This document shows positions 35,296 through 43,277 of a DNA stretch of 50,635 bases, piece after piece. The first letter of the stretch is position 1. Each line of letters starts with the position of its first letter. Source of the DNA: Alloprevotella sp. (GTDB lineage: Bacteria; Bacteroidota; Bacteroidia; Bacteroidales; Bacteroidaceae); the NCBI GenBank assembly GCA_017477205.1, contig JAFUXE010000027.1, positions 1 to 50,635 on the forward strand, given 5' to 3'. The notes beneath the pieces were generated by a model, which did not search any database, had not been told where the DNA came from, and saw only the letters and a list, made by a program, of their open reading frames with translations. The position numbers were made by a program, and so were the translations under genes.

Positions 35296-36141
35296 TTAGT
35301 TTCTAATCCACCGCTTCGCCTTCTCCGACATGATGGAGGTCAGCTCGGGGTAGGGGATGGTGACGGTCGGCGTGCCGATGGCATAGGCGCCGATTTCGTA
35401 TGCGTCGTACTGGAAGCGCACGCCGTCCTCCACGAGGGCCACGCCCAGTGCGTCGGGCAGATGCGTGGAGGCGTCCTCCCAGAAGACGTCCTCGCCGTCG
35501 TATTCATCCAGCAGGTGGCGATAGACGATGGCTTTCAGCTTGCGGTGCGTGGAGGCGGGGAAGATGTCTTCCATCCGGACGAGCTTGCCGTCCTCGCGGG
35601 CAATGGTATAGACGTCGGTGACGGGCATGCCGTGCGCCCCGCCCAGATAGACGTCGCCGATGTGCTCGAAGGAGGCAAAGTGGTAGTTCGCGAAGAGCTT
35701 CGAACAGGTGAAGTCGAAGCCGCAGGGCGGACAGCCTTCAGGGTCGAAGACCACTTCGCTGTCCTCGTTCTCGGCCTCGGGGTCGAAGAAGTTGAGGCGC
35801 TGGAACTTCAGGGCTTCGTCCGTAAAGAAGCACACGGCCGTGCGGGGAGTCTCGGAGAGGTCGCTCGTGAAGGCGGGCTTCTCCTCGGCGTCTTCCTCCT
35901 GCGCTGCGTGCATCAGCTCCGCAAGGCGGCTCTGCAGGACGGTGCGGAAGCCGCAGAGGAAGGCTTCGCCGCCCGTGGTGGGATATTCGATGGATACTTC
36001 CGCAGAGGTGGTGCCTTGCTCGGCTGTTGCGGAAACGGTACTGAAACTCAGCGGCTGCGGACCGCCGTACTTCTGTGCGGCAGCCGTCGTGACGGACAGC
36101 GCCAGCAGCGCTGCGCCAAGGATGTGGAGCGTACTTTTCAT
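35296..36141 (-). CDS. Secreted DUF3298/RsiV-like protein, 281 aa
   Basis: A signal peptide (MKSTLHILGAALLALSVTTAAAQ) leads to a DUF4163/DUF3298-type pair. Strand-rich sequence is followed by FASFEHIGDVYLGGAHGM, then YTIAREDGKLVRMEDIF and a helix (HRKLKAIVYRHLLDEY). The end (VRFQYDAYEIGAYAIGTPTV) matches the end of DUF3298 domains, as in RsiV, which binds lysozyme. A lysozyme-related role here is inference. No sigma factor lies next to it. A -7 box lies at 36187-36194. Confidence 0.82.
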   Translation of the reverse strand: MKSTLHILGAALLALSVTTAAAQKYGGPQPLSFSTVSATAEQGTTSAEVSIEYPTTGGEAFLCGFRTVLQSRLAELMHAAQEEDAEEKPAFTSDLSETPRTAVCFFTDEALKFQRLNFFDPEAENEDSEVVFDPEGCPPCGFDFTCSKLFANYHFASFEHIGDVYLGGAHGMPVTDVYTIAREDGKLVRMEDIFPASTHRKLKAIVYRHLLDEYDGEDVFWEDASTHLPDALGVALVEDGVRFQYDAYEIGAYAIGTPTVTIPYPELTSIMSEKAKRWIRN

Positions 36142-36186
36142 GTCGGCTTATGTTATGTGTTTGTTTCCTGTTTGTTGCTTGCCGTG

Positions 36187-36194
36187 CAAAAGTA
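36187..36194 (-). promoter_or_regulatory. -7 box (TACTTTTG) for the DUF3298 gene
   Basis: TACTTTTG on the minus strand lies about 45 nt upstream of the ATG at 36141. No good -33 TTTG is seen. It could drive the whole minus-strand run down to the kinase gene. Confidence 0.5.
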
Positions 36195-36353
36195 AGGCAT
36201 TTTCTCCATATACGCGCACGCGCGCTTACTTTATTTTCATTGAGACCCTGCAAAAGTGCACGCAAACGCGTCGCTCCCCCTTGGCACGCTATTTGCTAAA
36301 CACACCCGCCAAGAACCAAAAAAAACTAAAAACCAAAGAACCAAAGAACCAAA

Positions 36354-38405
36354 ATGCAAAAAGGTAACATTGGAATCACGACCGAAAACATCTTTCCGGT
36401 CATCAAGAAATTTCTCTACAGCGACCACGAAATCTTCCTTCGCGAAATCGTGGCAAACGCCGTTGACGCCACGCAGAAGCTCCGCACCCTCGCCATGCGC
36501 GGGGAGGTGAGCGGAGAGCTGGGCGACCTCTCCGTACGCATCACGCTCGACCCCGAGCAGGGAACCCTCACCGTTTCCGACCGAGGCATCGGCATGACGG
36601 CGGAGGAGATTGACAAATATATCAACCAGATTGCCTTCAGCGGCGCAGGCGAGTTCCTTGAGAAGTACAAGGACGATGCGAATGCCATCATCGGTCACTT
36701 CGGCCTCGGCTTCTACAGCACCTTCATGGTAGCCAAGCAGGTGGAAATCCTGACGCGCAGCTATCGCGACGGTGCGCAGGCCGTGCGCTGGAGCTGCGAC
36801 GGCACGCCCGCCTATGAAATCACGGAGGCCGAGCGCGACGAACGCGGTACGGACATCATCCTCCACATCGACGACGACTGCCGCGAGTTCCTTGAGCGCG
36901 GACGCATCGAAGGCCTCCTGCGCAAGTACTGCCGCTTCCTCCCCGTGCCTGTCGTGATGGGCAAGAAGACGGAGTGGAAGGACGGCAAGCAGGTGGAGAC
37001 CGACGAGGACAACGTCGTCAACGAGACGCGTCCCCTCTGGACGCGCACACCCTCCGAGCTGAAGGACGAGGACTACCTCCAGTTCTACCGCGACCTCTAT
37101 CCCATGCAGGACGAGCCCCTCTTCTGGATACACCTCAACGTGGACTTCCCCTTCACGCTCACCGGCGTACTCTACTTCCCCCGCATCAAGCAGAATATCG
37201 ACATCCATCGCAACAAGATACAGCTCTACTGCAACCAAGTCTTCGTCACGGACCAGGTGGACAACATCGTCCCGGACTTCCTGACGCTGCTTCACGGCGT
37301 CATTGACAGCCCGGACATTCCCCTGAACGTTTCCCGCAGCTACCTGCAGAGCGACGCCAACGTAAAGAAGATTTCCGGCTACATCACGAAGAAAGTAGCC
37401 GACCGCCTGCAGAGCATCTTCAAGACGCAGCGCGACGAGTTTGAGCGCAAGTGGGACGACCTGAAGCTCTTCATCCACTACGGCATGCTCTCCGAGCCCG
37501 ACTTCTACGACCGTGCCAAGGACTTTGCCCTGCTCCGCGACGTGGACGGCAAGGCCTTCACCTACGAGGAGTACCGCACGCTCATCAAGGACTCGCAGAC
37601 CGACAAGGATGGCAACCTCGTCTATCTCTACGCCAGCGACCGCGAGGAGCAGTGGGCCTACGTTGAGGCCGCCCGCGCCAAGGGTTACAGCGTCCTGCTG
37701 ATGGACGGACAGCTTGACACGCCCCTCGTGCAGATGCTTGAGACGAAGTTCGAGAAGTCCCGCTTCAGCCGCGTCGATGGTGACACGCCCGAGCGCCTCA
37801 TCCGCAAGGACGACGGTCTGAAGAGTTCCTTGAGCGAGGCCCAGACAGAAAACCTCTGTGCCGTCTTCAAGGCCGCTGTGCCCACGATGGAGAAGGCCGA
37901 GTTCACCGTTTCCACCGAGGCTATGGGCGAAGCCGCCGCTCCCCTCATCATCACGCAGAGCGAATACATGCGCCGCATGAAGGAGGCAGCACGCCTCCAG
38001 CCCGGCATGGCCTTCTACGGTGAAATGCCCGACATGTACAACCTCGTCCTCAACGCCGACCACCGTCTCCTGAAACGCATCGTGGAGGAGGCTTCCGCCG
38101 CCCTCGATGAGCCCCTTCGTCCCGTGGAGGCCGAGCTTCGCGGCCTTGAAGCCCGCCGCGCAGCTCTCGAAGCCGCCGTCAAGGACAAGAAGCCCGAGGA
38201 CATCACCGAGGAGCAGCGCACCGAACGCCAGCAGACCCAGGACGCCATCGCCGCCCAGCAGCAGAAGCGCGACGAGCTTCGCAAAGGCTTCGCCCGCGAC
38301 AACGCCCTTGTCTCCCAGCTCGTGGACCTCGCCCTGCTCCAGAACGGCCTCCTGCGCGGCGAAGCCCTTGCCCGCTTCCTCCGCCGCAGCGTCGAGCTGC
38401 TGTAG
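36354..38405 (+). CDS. htpG: Hsp90 chaperone HtpG, 683 aa
   Basis: HtpG is the bacterial Hsp90, an ATP-driven chaperone. The N-terminal ATP site is complete: EIFLREIVANAVDATQKLR (Asn and Asp ligands), DRGIGMT, and the lid end GHFGLGFYSTFMVAKQV. The middle domain has NIDIHRNKIQLYCNQVFVTD and LNVSRSYLQ. The C-terminal dimer domain carries a charged coiled-coil-like insertion (about 575-640, rich in Glu, Arg and Gln). Length is near normal for Bacteroidetes (about 680). The start codon follows a leader of repeated ACCAAAGA units. No CIRCE element is seen. Confidence 0.96.
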   Translation: MQKGNIGITTENIFPVIKKFLYSDHEIFLREIVANAVDATQKLRTLAMRGEVSGELGDLSVRITLDPEQGTLTVSDRGIGMTAEEIDKYINQIAFSGAGEFLEKYKDDANAIIGHFGLGFYSTFMVAKQVEILTRSYRDGAQAVRWSCDGTPAYEITEAERDERGTDIILHIDDDCREFLERGRIEGLLRKYCRFLPVPVVMGKKTEWKDGKQVETDEDNVVNETRPLWTRTPSELKDEDYLQFYRDLYPMQDEPLFWIHLNVDFPFTLTGVLYFPRIKQNIDIHRNKIQLYCNQVFVTDQVDNIVPDFLTLLHGVIDSPDIPLNVSRSYLQSDANVKKISGYITKKVADRLQSIFKTQRDEFERKWDDLKLFIHYGMLSEPDFYDRAKDFALLRDVDGKAFTYEEYRTLIKDSQTDKDGNLVYLYASDREEQWAYVEAARAKGYSVLLMDGQLDTPLVQMLETKFEKSRFSRVDGDTPERLIRKDDGLKSSLSEAQTENLCAVFKAAVPTMEKAEFTVSTEAMGEAAAPLIITQSEYMRRMKEAARLQPGMAFYGEMPDMYNLVLNADHRLLKRIVEEASAALDEPLRPVEAELRGLEARRAALEAAVKDKKPEDITEEQRTERQQTQDAIAAQQQKRDELRKGFARDNALVSQLVDLALLQNGLLRGEALARFLRRSVELL

Positions 38406-38487
38406 TCCCCTCCCTCCTGGCTCCCTTCCCGGGGGTTATTACATGGCACCTCCGTAGGGGAGGCCTGAAGATAACGGAAGATATATT
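38406..38487. other. Non-coding stretch after htpG with a possible relic of the palindromic element
   Basis: CACCTCCGTAGGGGAGGCCTGAAGA at about 38449-38473 resembles the inner arm end of copy A (CCTCCGGGGGAGGCCTTGAAGA), but it is short and GC-rich motifs are easy to match. There is no other signal. Confidence 0.3.
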
Positions 38488-38532
38488 GAACCGCGAACAG
38501 CACGCAACACTTGCCCGTGCTGTTCGCGGTTC
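38488..38532 (+). terminator. Strong intrinsic terminator after htpG (17-bp perfect stem)
   Basis: The left arm 38488-38504 (GAACCGCGAACAGCACG) and the right arm 38516-38532 are perfectly complementary, with an 11-nt loop. ATGTGTTTTTTTA follows. It also blocks read-through towards the toxin-antitoxin genes. Confidence 0.9.
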
Positions 38533-38575
38533 ATGTGTTTTTTTACTTTACTTTACTTTATTTTACATAGTTAAA

Positions 38576-38788
38576 TCATATGTGTCCATGAATCCTATAA
38601 TACCAAAACATACCAGATAAGATAACAAGGATAAGCACAACAACATTATAGAGCGCGTATATCAATATGCACTTCCATATGCTTGTTATGTGCTTGTACC
38701 TTGTCTTTACATCTTTTTGCCTGGATTGATGATAATGCATCAAACAATTTTTCTTAGCCGCTGCAAACTTAGAGTAGTCCTGTGTCAA
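38576..38788 (-). CDS. Possible small membrane protein, 70 aa
   Basis: An open frame encodes a basic N-terminal half (rich in Lys, His, Gln) and one hydrophobic helix (ALYNVVVLILVILSGMFWYY), followed by a short tail. The region is much more AT-rich than its neighbours. The start codon lies about 100 nt from the divergent antitoxin start. I know no family. It may be a real gene of foreign origin or a chance frame. Confidence 0.3.
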   Translation of the reverse strand: MTQDYSKFAAAKKNCLMHYHQSRQKDVKTRYKHITSIWKCILIYALYNVVVLILVILSGMFWYYRIHGHI

Positions 38789-38885
38789 AGCCTAATAAAA
38801 CGAAAAAACAGAGGCAAACGAACCGACATTCAGAATAAAACCGTAAATTTGCAGGCAATAATAACGAATAAAGGGGATAAAGAAT

Positions 38886-39110
38886 ATGATTACAACAGCA
38901 ATTCCAGCAAAGCCGCTCGACTCGTTCACGCTTGAAGTGCCGAAGGGCGACACGGCTTTCCTCAAGACGATAGCCAGGAAGATGGGCTGGACGGTGAGGA
39001 GCAACCGCCGCAAGATGTCGGCCTACGAGCGTTCGCTCGATGACGAGCGTAACGGGCGCGTCAACCACTACGCCAGTAGCGAGGAGTTCTTCAATAAAAT
39101 GGGAATCTGA
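38886..39110 (+). CDS. Antitoxin of a YafQ-type toxin-antitoxin pair, 74 aa
   Basis: The protein begins MITTAIPAKPLDSFTLEVPK and continues with helices and a charged C-terminal part (SSEEFFNKMGI). This is the size and shape of a RelB/DinJ-like or DUF2683-like antitoxin, with a DNA-binding start and a toxin-wrapping tail. The stop overlaps the toxin start (TGATG, 39108-39112). The pair is probably autoregulated, as such pairs usually are. The upstream region to the htpG terminator is AT-rich, which suggests local acquisition. Confidence 0.8.
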   Translation: MITTAIPAKPLDSFTLEVPKGDTAFLKTIARKMGWTVRSNRRKMSAYERSLDDERNGRVNHYASSEEFFNKMGI

Positions 39111-39406
39111 TGGCATACAAGATTTCCACCACCCACCAGTTTGAGAAGGACTTGAAGCGTTGCATCAAGCGTGGCTATCCGATGGGCGAGTTTCGTACCG
39201 TCATCCAGTTGCTCGAACGCGACGGACGACTGCCCGAAGTTTACCGGCCACACATGCTCCACGGTGACCGCCAAGGCCAATGGGAGTGCCACATCCAACC
39301 CGACTGGCTGCTGATATGGAAGCAGGTAGGTAACGAGCTGGAGCTTCTTATGCTCAACACCGGCACGCACTCCGACCTTTTCAGTAAGAAATACAAGAAG
39401 AAATAG
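39110..39406 (+). CDS. YafQ/RelE-family mRNA interferase toxin, 98 aa
   Basis: YafQ-type toxins cut mRNA on the ribosome. The motifs fit: KISTTHQFEKDLKR at the start, a helix, then LPEVYRPHMLHGDRQGQWEC, HIQPDWLLIW and the end TGTHSDLFSKK. The His of HxLHG, the H and D of HIQPDW and the His of GTHSDLF correspond to the active-site residues described for E. coli YafQ. The frame is complete, so the toxin is likely active. It is the second gene of a pair with a 1-nt overlap with the antitoxin. Confidence 0.9.
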   Translation: MAYKISTTHQFEKDLKRCIKRGYPMGEFRTVIQLLERDGRLPEVYRPHMLHGDRQGQWECHIQPDWLLIWKQVGNELELLMLNTGTHSDLFSKKYKKK

Positions 39407-39454
39407 ATTTCCCCCATGCCCCAAGAGGGTTAAATAATGCCAACGCAGTGAAAA

Positions 39455-39562
39455 GAGGGCGTCGGCACCTCCTTCGGGCAGTCCACCTTCCGCAGCATCG
39501 GCGAGATTGAGAACAACATATTACGGCCATATTTGATAATGATGCAGACAAACTATGACTAA
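39455..39562 (+). pseudogene. C-terminal remnant of an unknown gene
   Basis: A frame without a start reads EGVGTSFGQSTFRSIGEIEN and continues NILRPYLIMMQTNYD before a TAA. An in-frame TGA at 39449-39451 closes it upstream. It looks like the preserved C-terminal end of a real protein, because codon use and composition are protein-like and a terminator hairpin follows immediately. I do not recognise the family. Truncation probably happened when the region was rearranged, possibly with the arrival of the toxin-antitoxin pair. Confidence 0.5.
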
Positions 39563-39568
39563 CCGACT

Positions 39569-39599
39569 CCCGGCAGCCTCCGAAATTCAGGCTGCCGGG
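39569..39599 (+). terminator. Intrinsic terminator after the gene remnant
   Basis: CCCGGCAGCCT (39569-39579) and AGGCTGCCGGG (39589-39599) are perfectly complementary, with a 9-nt loop. ATTGTTTTAT follows. It lies 7 nt after the remnant stop and may serve the toxin-antitoxin transcript now. Confidence 0.88.
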
Positions 39600-39643
39600 A
39601 TTGTTTTATACGGTATTATTGCTGTCCGCTGTGGCGTTGCAGA

Positions 39644-39736
39644 AGGTGTGCGGACACCTCGATTTGAGGTAAGCGCAAAGCTCAAGGTGAGGTAAGCGCA
39701 CACCTCGGAGAGAGGTGTCCGCATCGCTCAGAACTG
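39644..39736. repeat. Array of four diverged 23-24 bp repeats
   Basis: Units start at 39644, 39667, 39690 and 39713. All begin AGGT and share the frame AGGTnnGCGCA followed by a CTC block. Unit-to-unit identity is moderate, so the array is old or under a loose constraint. It is not a CRISPR array: no spacers or conserved repeats. Confidence 0.75.
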
Positions 39737-39802
39737 TGCGACGCAGCATTAGATAATAAGTAAATATGAAGCGGGCCGGAAGATGCCGTGACGGATTCAT
39801 TC

Positions 39803-39956
39803 ATCACGGCATCTAAATCAATTCATCACGGCATCTGAATCAATTTATCACGGCATCTTGCTGGATTCTTCTGCGCATCTTGTCGAATCATAAAGGCATC
39901 TTGTCGAAAGATGAAGGCATTTCGTTGAATCTTTAAGGCATCTCGTTGGGTCGCTT
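39803..39956. repeat. Array of about seven diverged 22-bp repeats
   Basis: The units ATCACGGCATCTAAATCAAT, ATCACGGCATCTGAATCAAT and so on succeed one another every 22 bp (39803, 39825, 39847, 39869, 39891, 39913, 39935). Each keeps GGCATCT or a near form, while the rest drifts. GATGCCGTGA at 39782 pairs with TCACGGCATC in unit 1 to make a 10-bp hairpin. Together with the 23-bp array this fills most of the 710-nt gap before the second M60 gene. Confidence 0.8.
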
Positions 39957-40013
39957 CGCGAGCAGAACTTGGGGTTGCTTGGACGAGCGGAGCGAGAAGC
40001 GCAATGGGTAGAT

Positions 40014-40058
40014 GCACAAAAAAAGCGAAGGTGCCGGACGCAATGCCGACACCTTCGC
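40014..40058 (-). terminator. Terminator of the second M60 gene
   Basis: On the minus strand a 13-bp stem with one mismatch (GCGAAGGTG arm 40025-40037, CACCTTCGC arm 40046-40058) is followed by a run of seven T. It lies 58 nt after the stop at 40117. Confidence 0.88.
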
Positions 40059-40116
40059 GTTGTCTTGCGGGGAACAGGCTCGGGGGCGGTGTGCCCTGCG
40101 AGCTGCGGATGGGGGG

Positions 40117-43100
40117 TCAGAAGATGACCTTGCGGCCGTTCTGGATGTAGATGCCTCCGCCGCGTTGCGGGCTCTGGATGCGGCGTCCCTGCAGGTCGTA
40201 GGTGGCCTGCGAGCCTGCGGGCTGCGGGGTAATCAGGTTGATGCCCGTGTCGTTGGCGTCCCATACGACGTGGTCGTTACCGTTGCCGGCAGCCACCTTG
40301 ATGACGAAGCCTGCATCCACGATGGTCTGCGGAAGCTGGAAGGTGCGCGTGTTGTAGAGGGCGACGAGGTTGTCCTCCTTGTCGTACACCTTGAAGCCTA
40401 CGGGCTTGCCCGAACCGCCGTTGGTGATGGTGACGCGGCGCGAGGCGTTGATGGTGTAGGTGAAGTCGCCGTCCTTGATTTGGTCTTCGGCCACGAAGTC
40501 GGTATATTGTCCGTACTGCCCGTTGCTGCTGGTGCCGATGGGGTACTCGTCGCTGAAGGCAACCTTCTTTGCGGAGGACGATGCGCCTTCGTAGGTGGCG
40601 GCGGGAGCCGTGATGCGGTCCTCGATGAAGATGGCGTTGCAGGGCTTGAGGTTCATGTTCTTCACCTTACGGATGGCGTTGTTGATTTCCGTCTGGTTCA
40701 CCGTGATGTAGTAGTCGCCGTAGTCGCTCAGGTAGTGCGCATTCTTCGTGGTGCCGTTGACGGTGTGGGATGTCAGCTCGGGAATCATGAAGAAGCCGTA
40801 GCCGGCGAAGAATTCCGTCAGGTCATAGCCGGACACCTGGCAGCAGGTGGTGTAGAACTTGAGGTAGTCGTTCGTGGCGGTGACGAAGGTGTTGGCGGAA
40901 TGCGTCATCGGCGACTTGCGCATGGCGCGGAACAGTTCGGGATAGAAGTCGGGCTTGAAGCCTTGGATATGGAAGAACTGGTAGAGCTGCCAGTAGAGGT
41001 GCGTGCACTGCCAGAGGTCGGCCTGTCCGCTGGAGAGGCTGTTGTCGTGCAGGCGGTCGAGCCAGGCGATGCCGCTGTTGAACTCGTTGAGCGTCGTCTT
41101 GATGCTCGTGGCGCGGCTCGTGGCGCGGCCCTGACGGTAAACGGCGATGTTCGAGAAGACGTTGTTGGAAACCTCCGTGCAGCCAATCATGTTGATGAGC
41201 TTCTGGCGGTTGTGTCCCTGCTCGTGTGCGGGTCCCCAGATGGAGCCTGCGCTCGTGTGCATGTTGTTATAGTTGAAGACGGAGCTGAGCGTGGAGTTCT
41301 CGTAGTACGTGCCGTAGGTGGAGGCGTACATATAGTTCGTGTTGATGGAGGTCACGGACCAAAGGTTGTTGAACTTGCCGCCGAAGTCCTCGTAGAGGCC
41401 CATCGTCTCGTCCTCCATCTGCGCGATGCCGCTCCAGATGTCGAGCAGTCCCGTGACGTTCGTGGGACATGCGGTGAGGGCGCGCTCGCGGTTGAGGTTG
41501 AACAGGTGGTGGTTGGTCTTCAGCACGACGGTGGAGCCGTTGAAGAGGTGCTTCTGCAGCTGTGCCCAGTCGTCGTTGTCGTCGCCCTTTGTCTGGTCGA
41601 AGTAGCCGCACACCGTGCCGCCTTCCACGTGAACGGTCACGGGGGCGTAGGAGTCGATGTCCGTATAGGTGGAGGTCTTCGTGTTGTCCACGTTGTAGAA
41701 GACGAACACGTGGCCTTCGGCACCTGCCTTCACGACGTTGAAGCCCTTCTTCAGGCTTGTCACGCTGCCGGCGGCCTGCGTCTCGCCCACGATTTCAAGG
41801 GCGATGCTCTGTCCCGAGGGGATGTCGCCTACATAGACTTGCAGCTGGTCGCCTTCGTTCACGCGGATGCCCGTCGGGTTTGTGAGGCGGCCGAAGTTGT
41901 AGCCCATGCCGATGATGCTCGTCCACTTCGAGAAGTCGCTGTAAGCCTTGTGATCGTCGATGCGGAAGTTGCGCTCCGTCTTGTCCCAGCCGTCGTAGGT
42001 TGTCCAGGCGTTGTTCTTCACCTTCACGGCCATTGCCTTGATGGGCTCGGGCAGTTCGCCCATCGCTGTGCGCAGGGCGTCGTCCGTGACGTTCTTGTAC
42101 TCGTCCTTCAGCTCGGCGCAGGCGCTGGTGGTGAAGAAGTTTGCCAGCTGCGTGGTGTACTGGCTGGCGTTGCTTTGCATGTCGCTGAAGCTTGCGAACT
42201 CGGCCTGCGCGGCGGCAAGGGCGTCGGCGTCGGGCTCTACGGCCTCGAAGCCCCATACGCTGGCGTCGGCGTCTGTGCTCCACTTCACGATGTTGTAGCT
42301 CTGGGTCTCTGCGCAGTGGAGGCCGTAGCTTGTGGCACCGCCGTCGGCGATGGTGTATGTCCACACCCACTTGTCGCCCTTGGAGGCGATGCGGAAGGTG
42401 CCGCCGGCGGCCGTCGTCTTGTATTTCGTGGAGGTCGCGTCGGAGTTGCGGGCGATGCGGTGCCCGGTGACGGCGTTCTCAAAGTATGCGGCGGTCAGCG
42501 AGCCCACCAGCTTCCACACCTGGTAGAGATTGCTCTCGTCGCGGGCCGCTCCTTTCAGGGTGTTGTCGGAGACGTTTTCCATGATGGCGCGCTCCGGGTA
42601 GGCGTTGCTGCGGATGCGGTAGTAGTTGCCTGCCGTGAGCTGGTTGGTGTAGTTGTAGTCGGCGTTGAAGTGTGCCTTGATGTCTTCCTCCGTCACGTCC
42701 GTAACGGGTTCCAGGCGCCAGTTGGAGGCGGACTCGGATGCTGCCCAGATGACGACTTTGTTCGATGCGTCCTGATGGAAGCAGACGTTGCCGCTGTAGT
42801 TGCTCTTGTTGGAGATGGTGACGTATTCGCCGCCCTCGGCATTGTTCTCGCTGTACTTGATGTAGAAGCGGGCCGTGCCGACGCCCGTCTCGTGGGGCGT
42901 GCTCTCGGCTGTCTGGTTCTGCACGTAGCGTCCGGAGTTTGCATTGCGCAGGATGTAGGCGTTTCCGCTCTTCTCGATGGACCATATCTCGCTGAGATTT
43001 ACGCGACTGTTGTTCTTTGCTTGAACAACAAGTTGATGGCTTGAGTTCTCCACGATGCAGCGGTTCGTGTAGTTGTTTCGCGTGCCGTAGATGCGGAACA

Positions 43101-43224
43101 GGCCACCGTTGGCAAGGTAGGACTTCACCAGTTCTTCGCCTGTCAGACCGTCGTCTGCAAACGAGGGCGTTGTGCCGGCGAATGCCAGCAGCAGCGTCAG
43201 TAGGGAGAATAGGATTCTTTTCAT
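40117..43224 (-). CDS. Secreted M60-like metallopeptidase with a type IX-like tail, 1035 aa
   Basis: This is the second M60-like peptidase of the window. A signal peptide (MKRILFSLLTLLLAFAGTTPSFA) is followed by two beta-trefoil-like stretches (about 30-160, LFRIYGTRNNYTNRCIVENS; about 165-320, YRIRSNAYPERAIMENVSD). The M60 region (about 390-890) has the zinc motif HEQGH at 667-671 and the probable third ligand E684 (NMIGCTE). The tail (YDLQGRRI to NGRKVIF) is a type IX-like sorting signal. It aligns with the C-terminal part of the 2232-aa sialidase-M60 protein along its whole length but has no sialidase. M60-like enzymes cut O-glycoproteins, and a host mucin target is inferred. Confidence 0.92.
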   Translation of the reverse strand: MKRILFSLLTLLLAFAGTTPSFADDGLTGEELVKSYLANGGLFRIYGTRNNYTNRCIVENSSHQLVVQAKNNSRVNLSEIWSIEKSGNAYILRNANSGRYVQNQTAESTPHETGVGTARFYIKYSENNAEGGEYVTISNKSNYSGNVCFHQDASNKVVIWAASESASNWRLEPVTDVTEEDIKAHFNADYNYTNQLTAGNYYRIRSNAYPERAIMENVSDNTLKGAARDESNLYQVWKLVGSLTAAYFENAVTGHRIARNSDATSTKYKTTAAGGTFRIASKGDKWVWTYTIADGGATSYGLHCAETQSYNIVKWSTDADASVWGFEAVEPDADALAAAQAEFASFSDMQSNASQYTTQLANFFTTSACAELKDEYKNVTDDALRTAMGELPEPIKAMAVKVKNNAWTTYDGWDKTERNFRIDDHKAYSDFSKWTSIIGMGYNFGRLTNPTGIRVNEGDQLQVYVGDIPSGQSIALEIVGETQAAGSVTSLKKGFNVVKAGAEGHVFVFYNVDNTKTSTYTDIDSYAPVTVHVEGGTVCGYFDQTKGDDNDDWAQLQKHLFNGSTVVLKTNHHLFNLNRERALTACPTNVTGLLDIWSGIAQMEDETMGLYEDFGGKFNNLWSVTSINTNYMYASTYGTYYENSTLSSVFNYNNMHTSAGSIWGPAHEQGHNRQKLINMIGCTEVSNNVFSNIAVYRQGRATSRATSIKTTLNEFNSGIAWLDRLHDNSLSSGQADLWQCTHLYWQLYQFFHIQGFKPDFYPELFRAMRKSPMTHSANTFVTATNDYLKFYTTCCQVSGYDLTEFFAGYGFFMIPELTSHTVNGTTKNAHYLSDYGDYYITVNQTEINNAIRKVKNMNLKPCNAIFIEDRITAPAATYEGASSSAKKVAFSDEYPIGTSSNGQYGQYTDFVAEDQIKDGDFTYTINASRRVTITNGGSGKPVGFKVYDKEDNLVALYNTRTFQLPQTIVDAGFVIKVAAGNGNDHVVWDANDTGINLITPQPAGSQATYDLQGRRIQSPQRGGGIYIQNGRKVIF

Positions 43225-43277
43225 GTGTATATATTTTGGTTTTTTGGTTTTTAGGTTCTTTGGTTAGTTGGTTTTGA

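Noticed and set aside
38449..38473. A fourth copy of the palindromic element after htpG
   Set aside because: Only about 20 nt resemble an arm end and no interior sequence or peptide frame is present; kept only as a possible relic.
39803..39956. Possible CRISPR array
   Set aside because: The units are 22 bp with no spacers and drift in sequence.
40012..43044. A 1010-codon open frame on the plus strand opposite the second M60 gene
   Set aside because: It is antisense to a clearly recognised secreted peptidase, has no known domain, is dominated by Val, Ala, Gly, Asp and His, and arises from the GC-rich codon use of the real gene.
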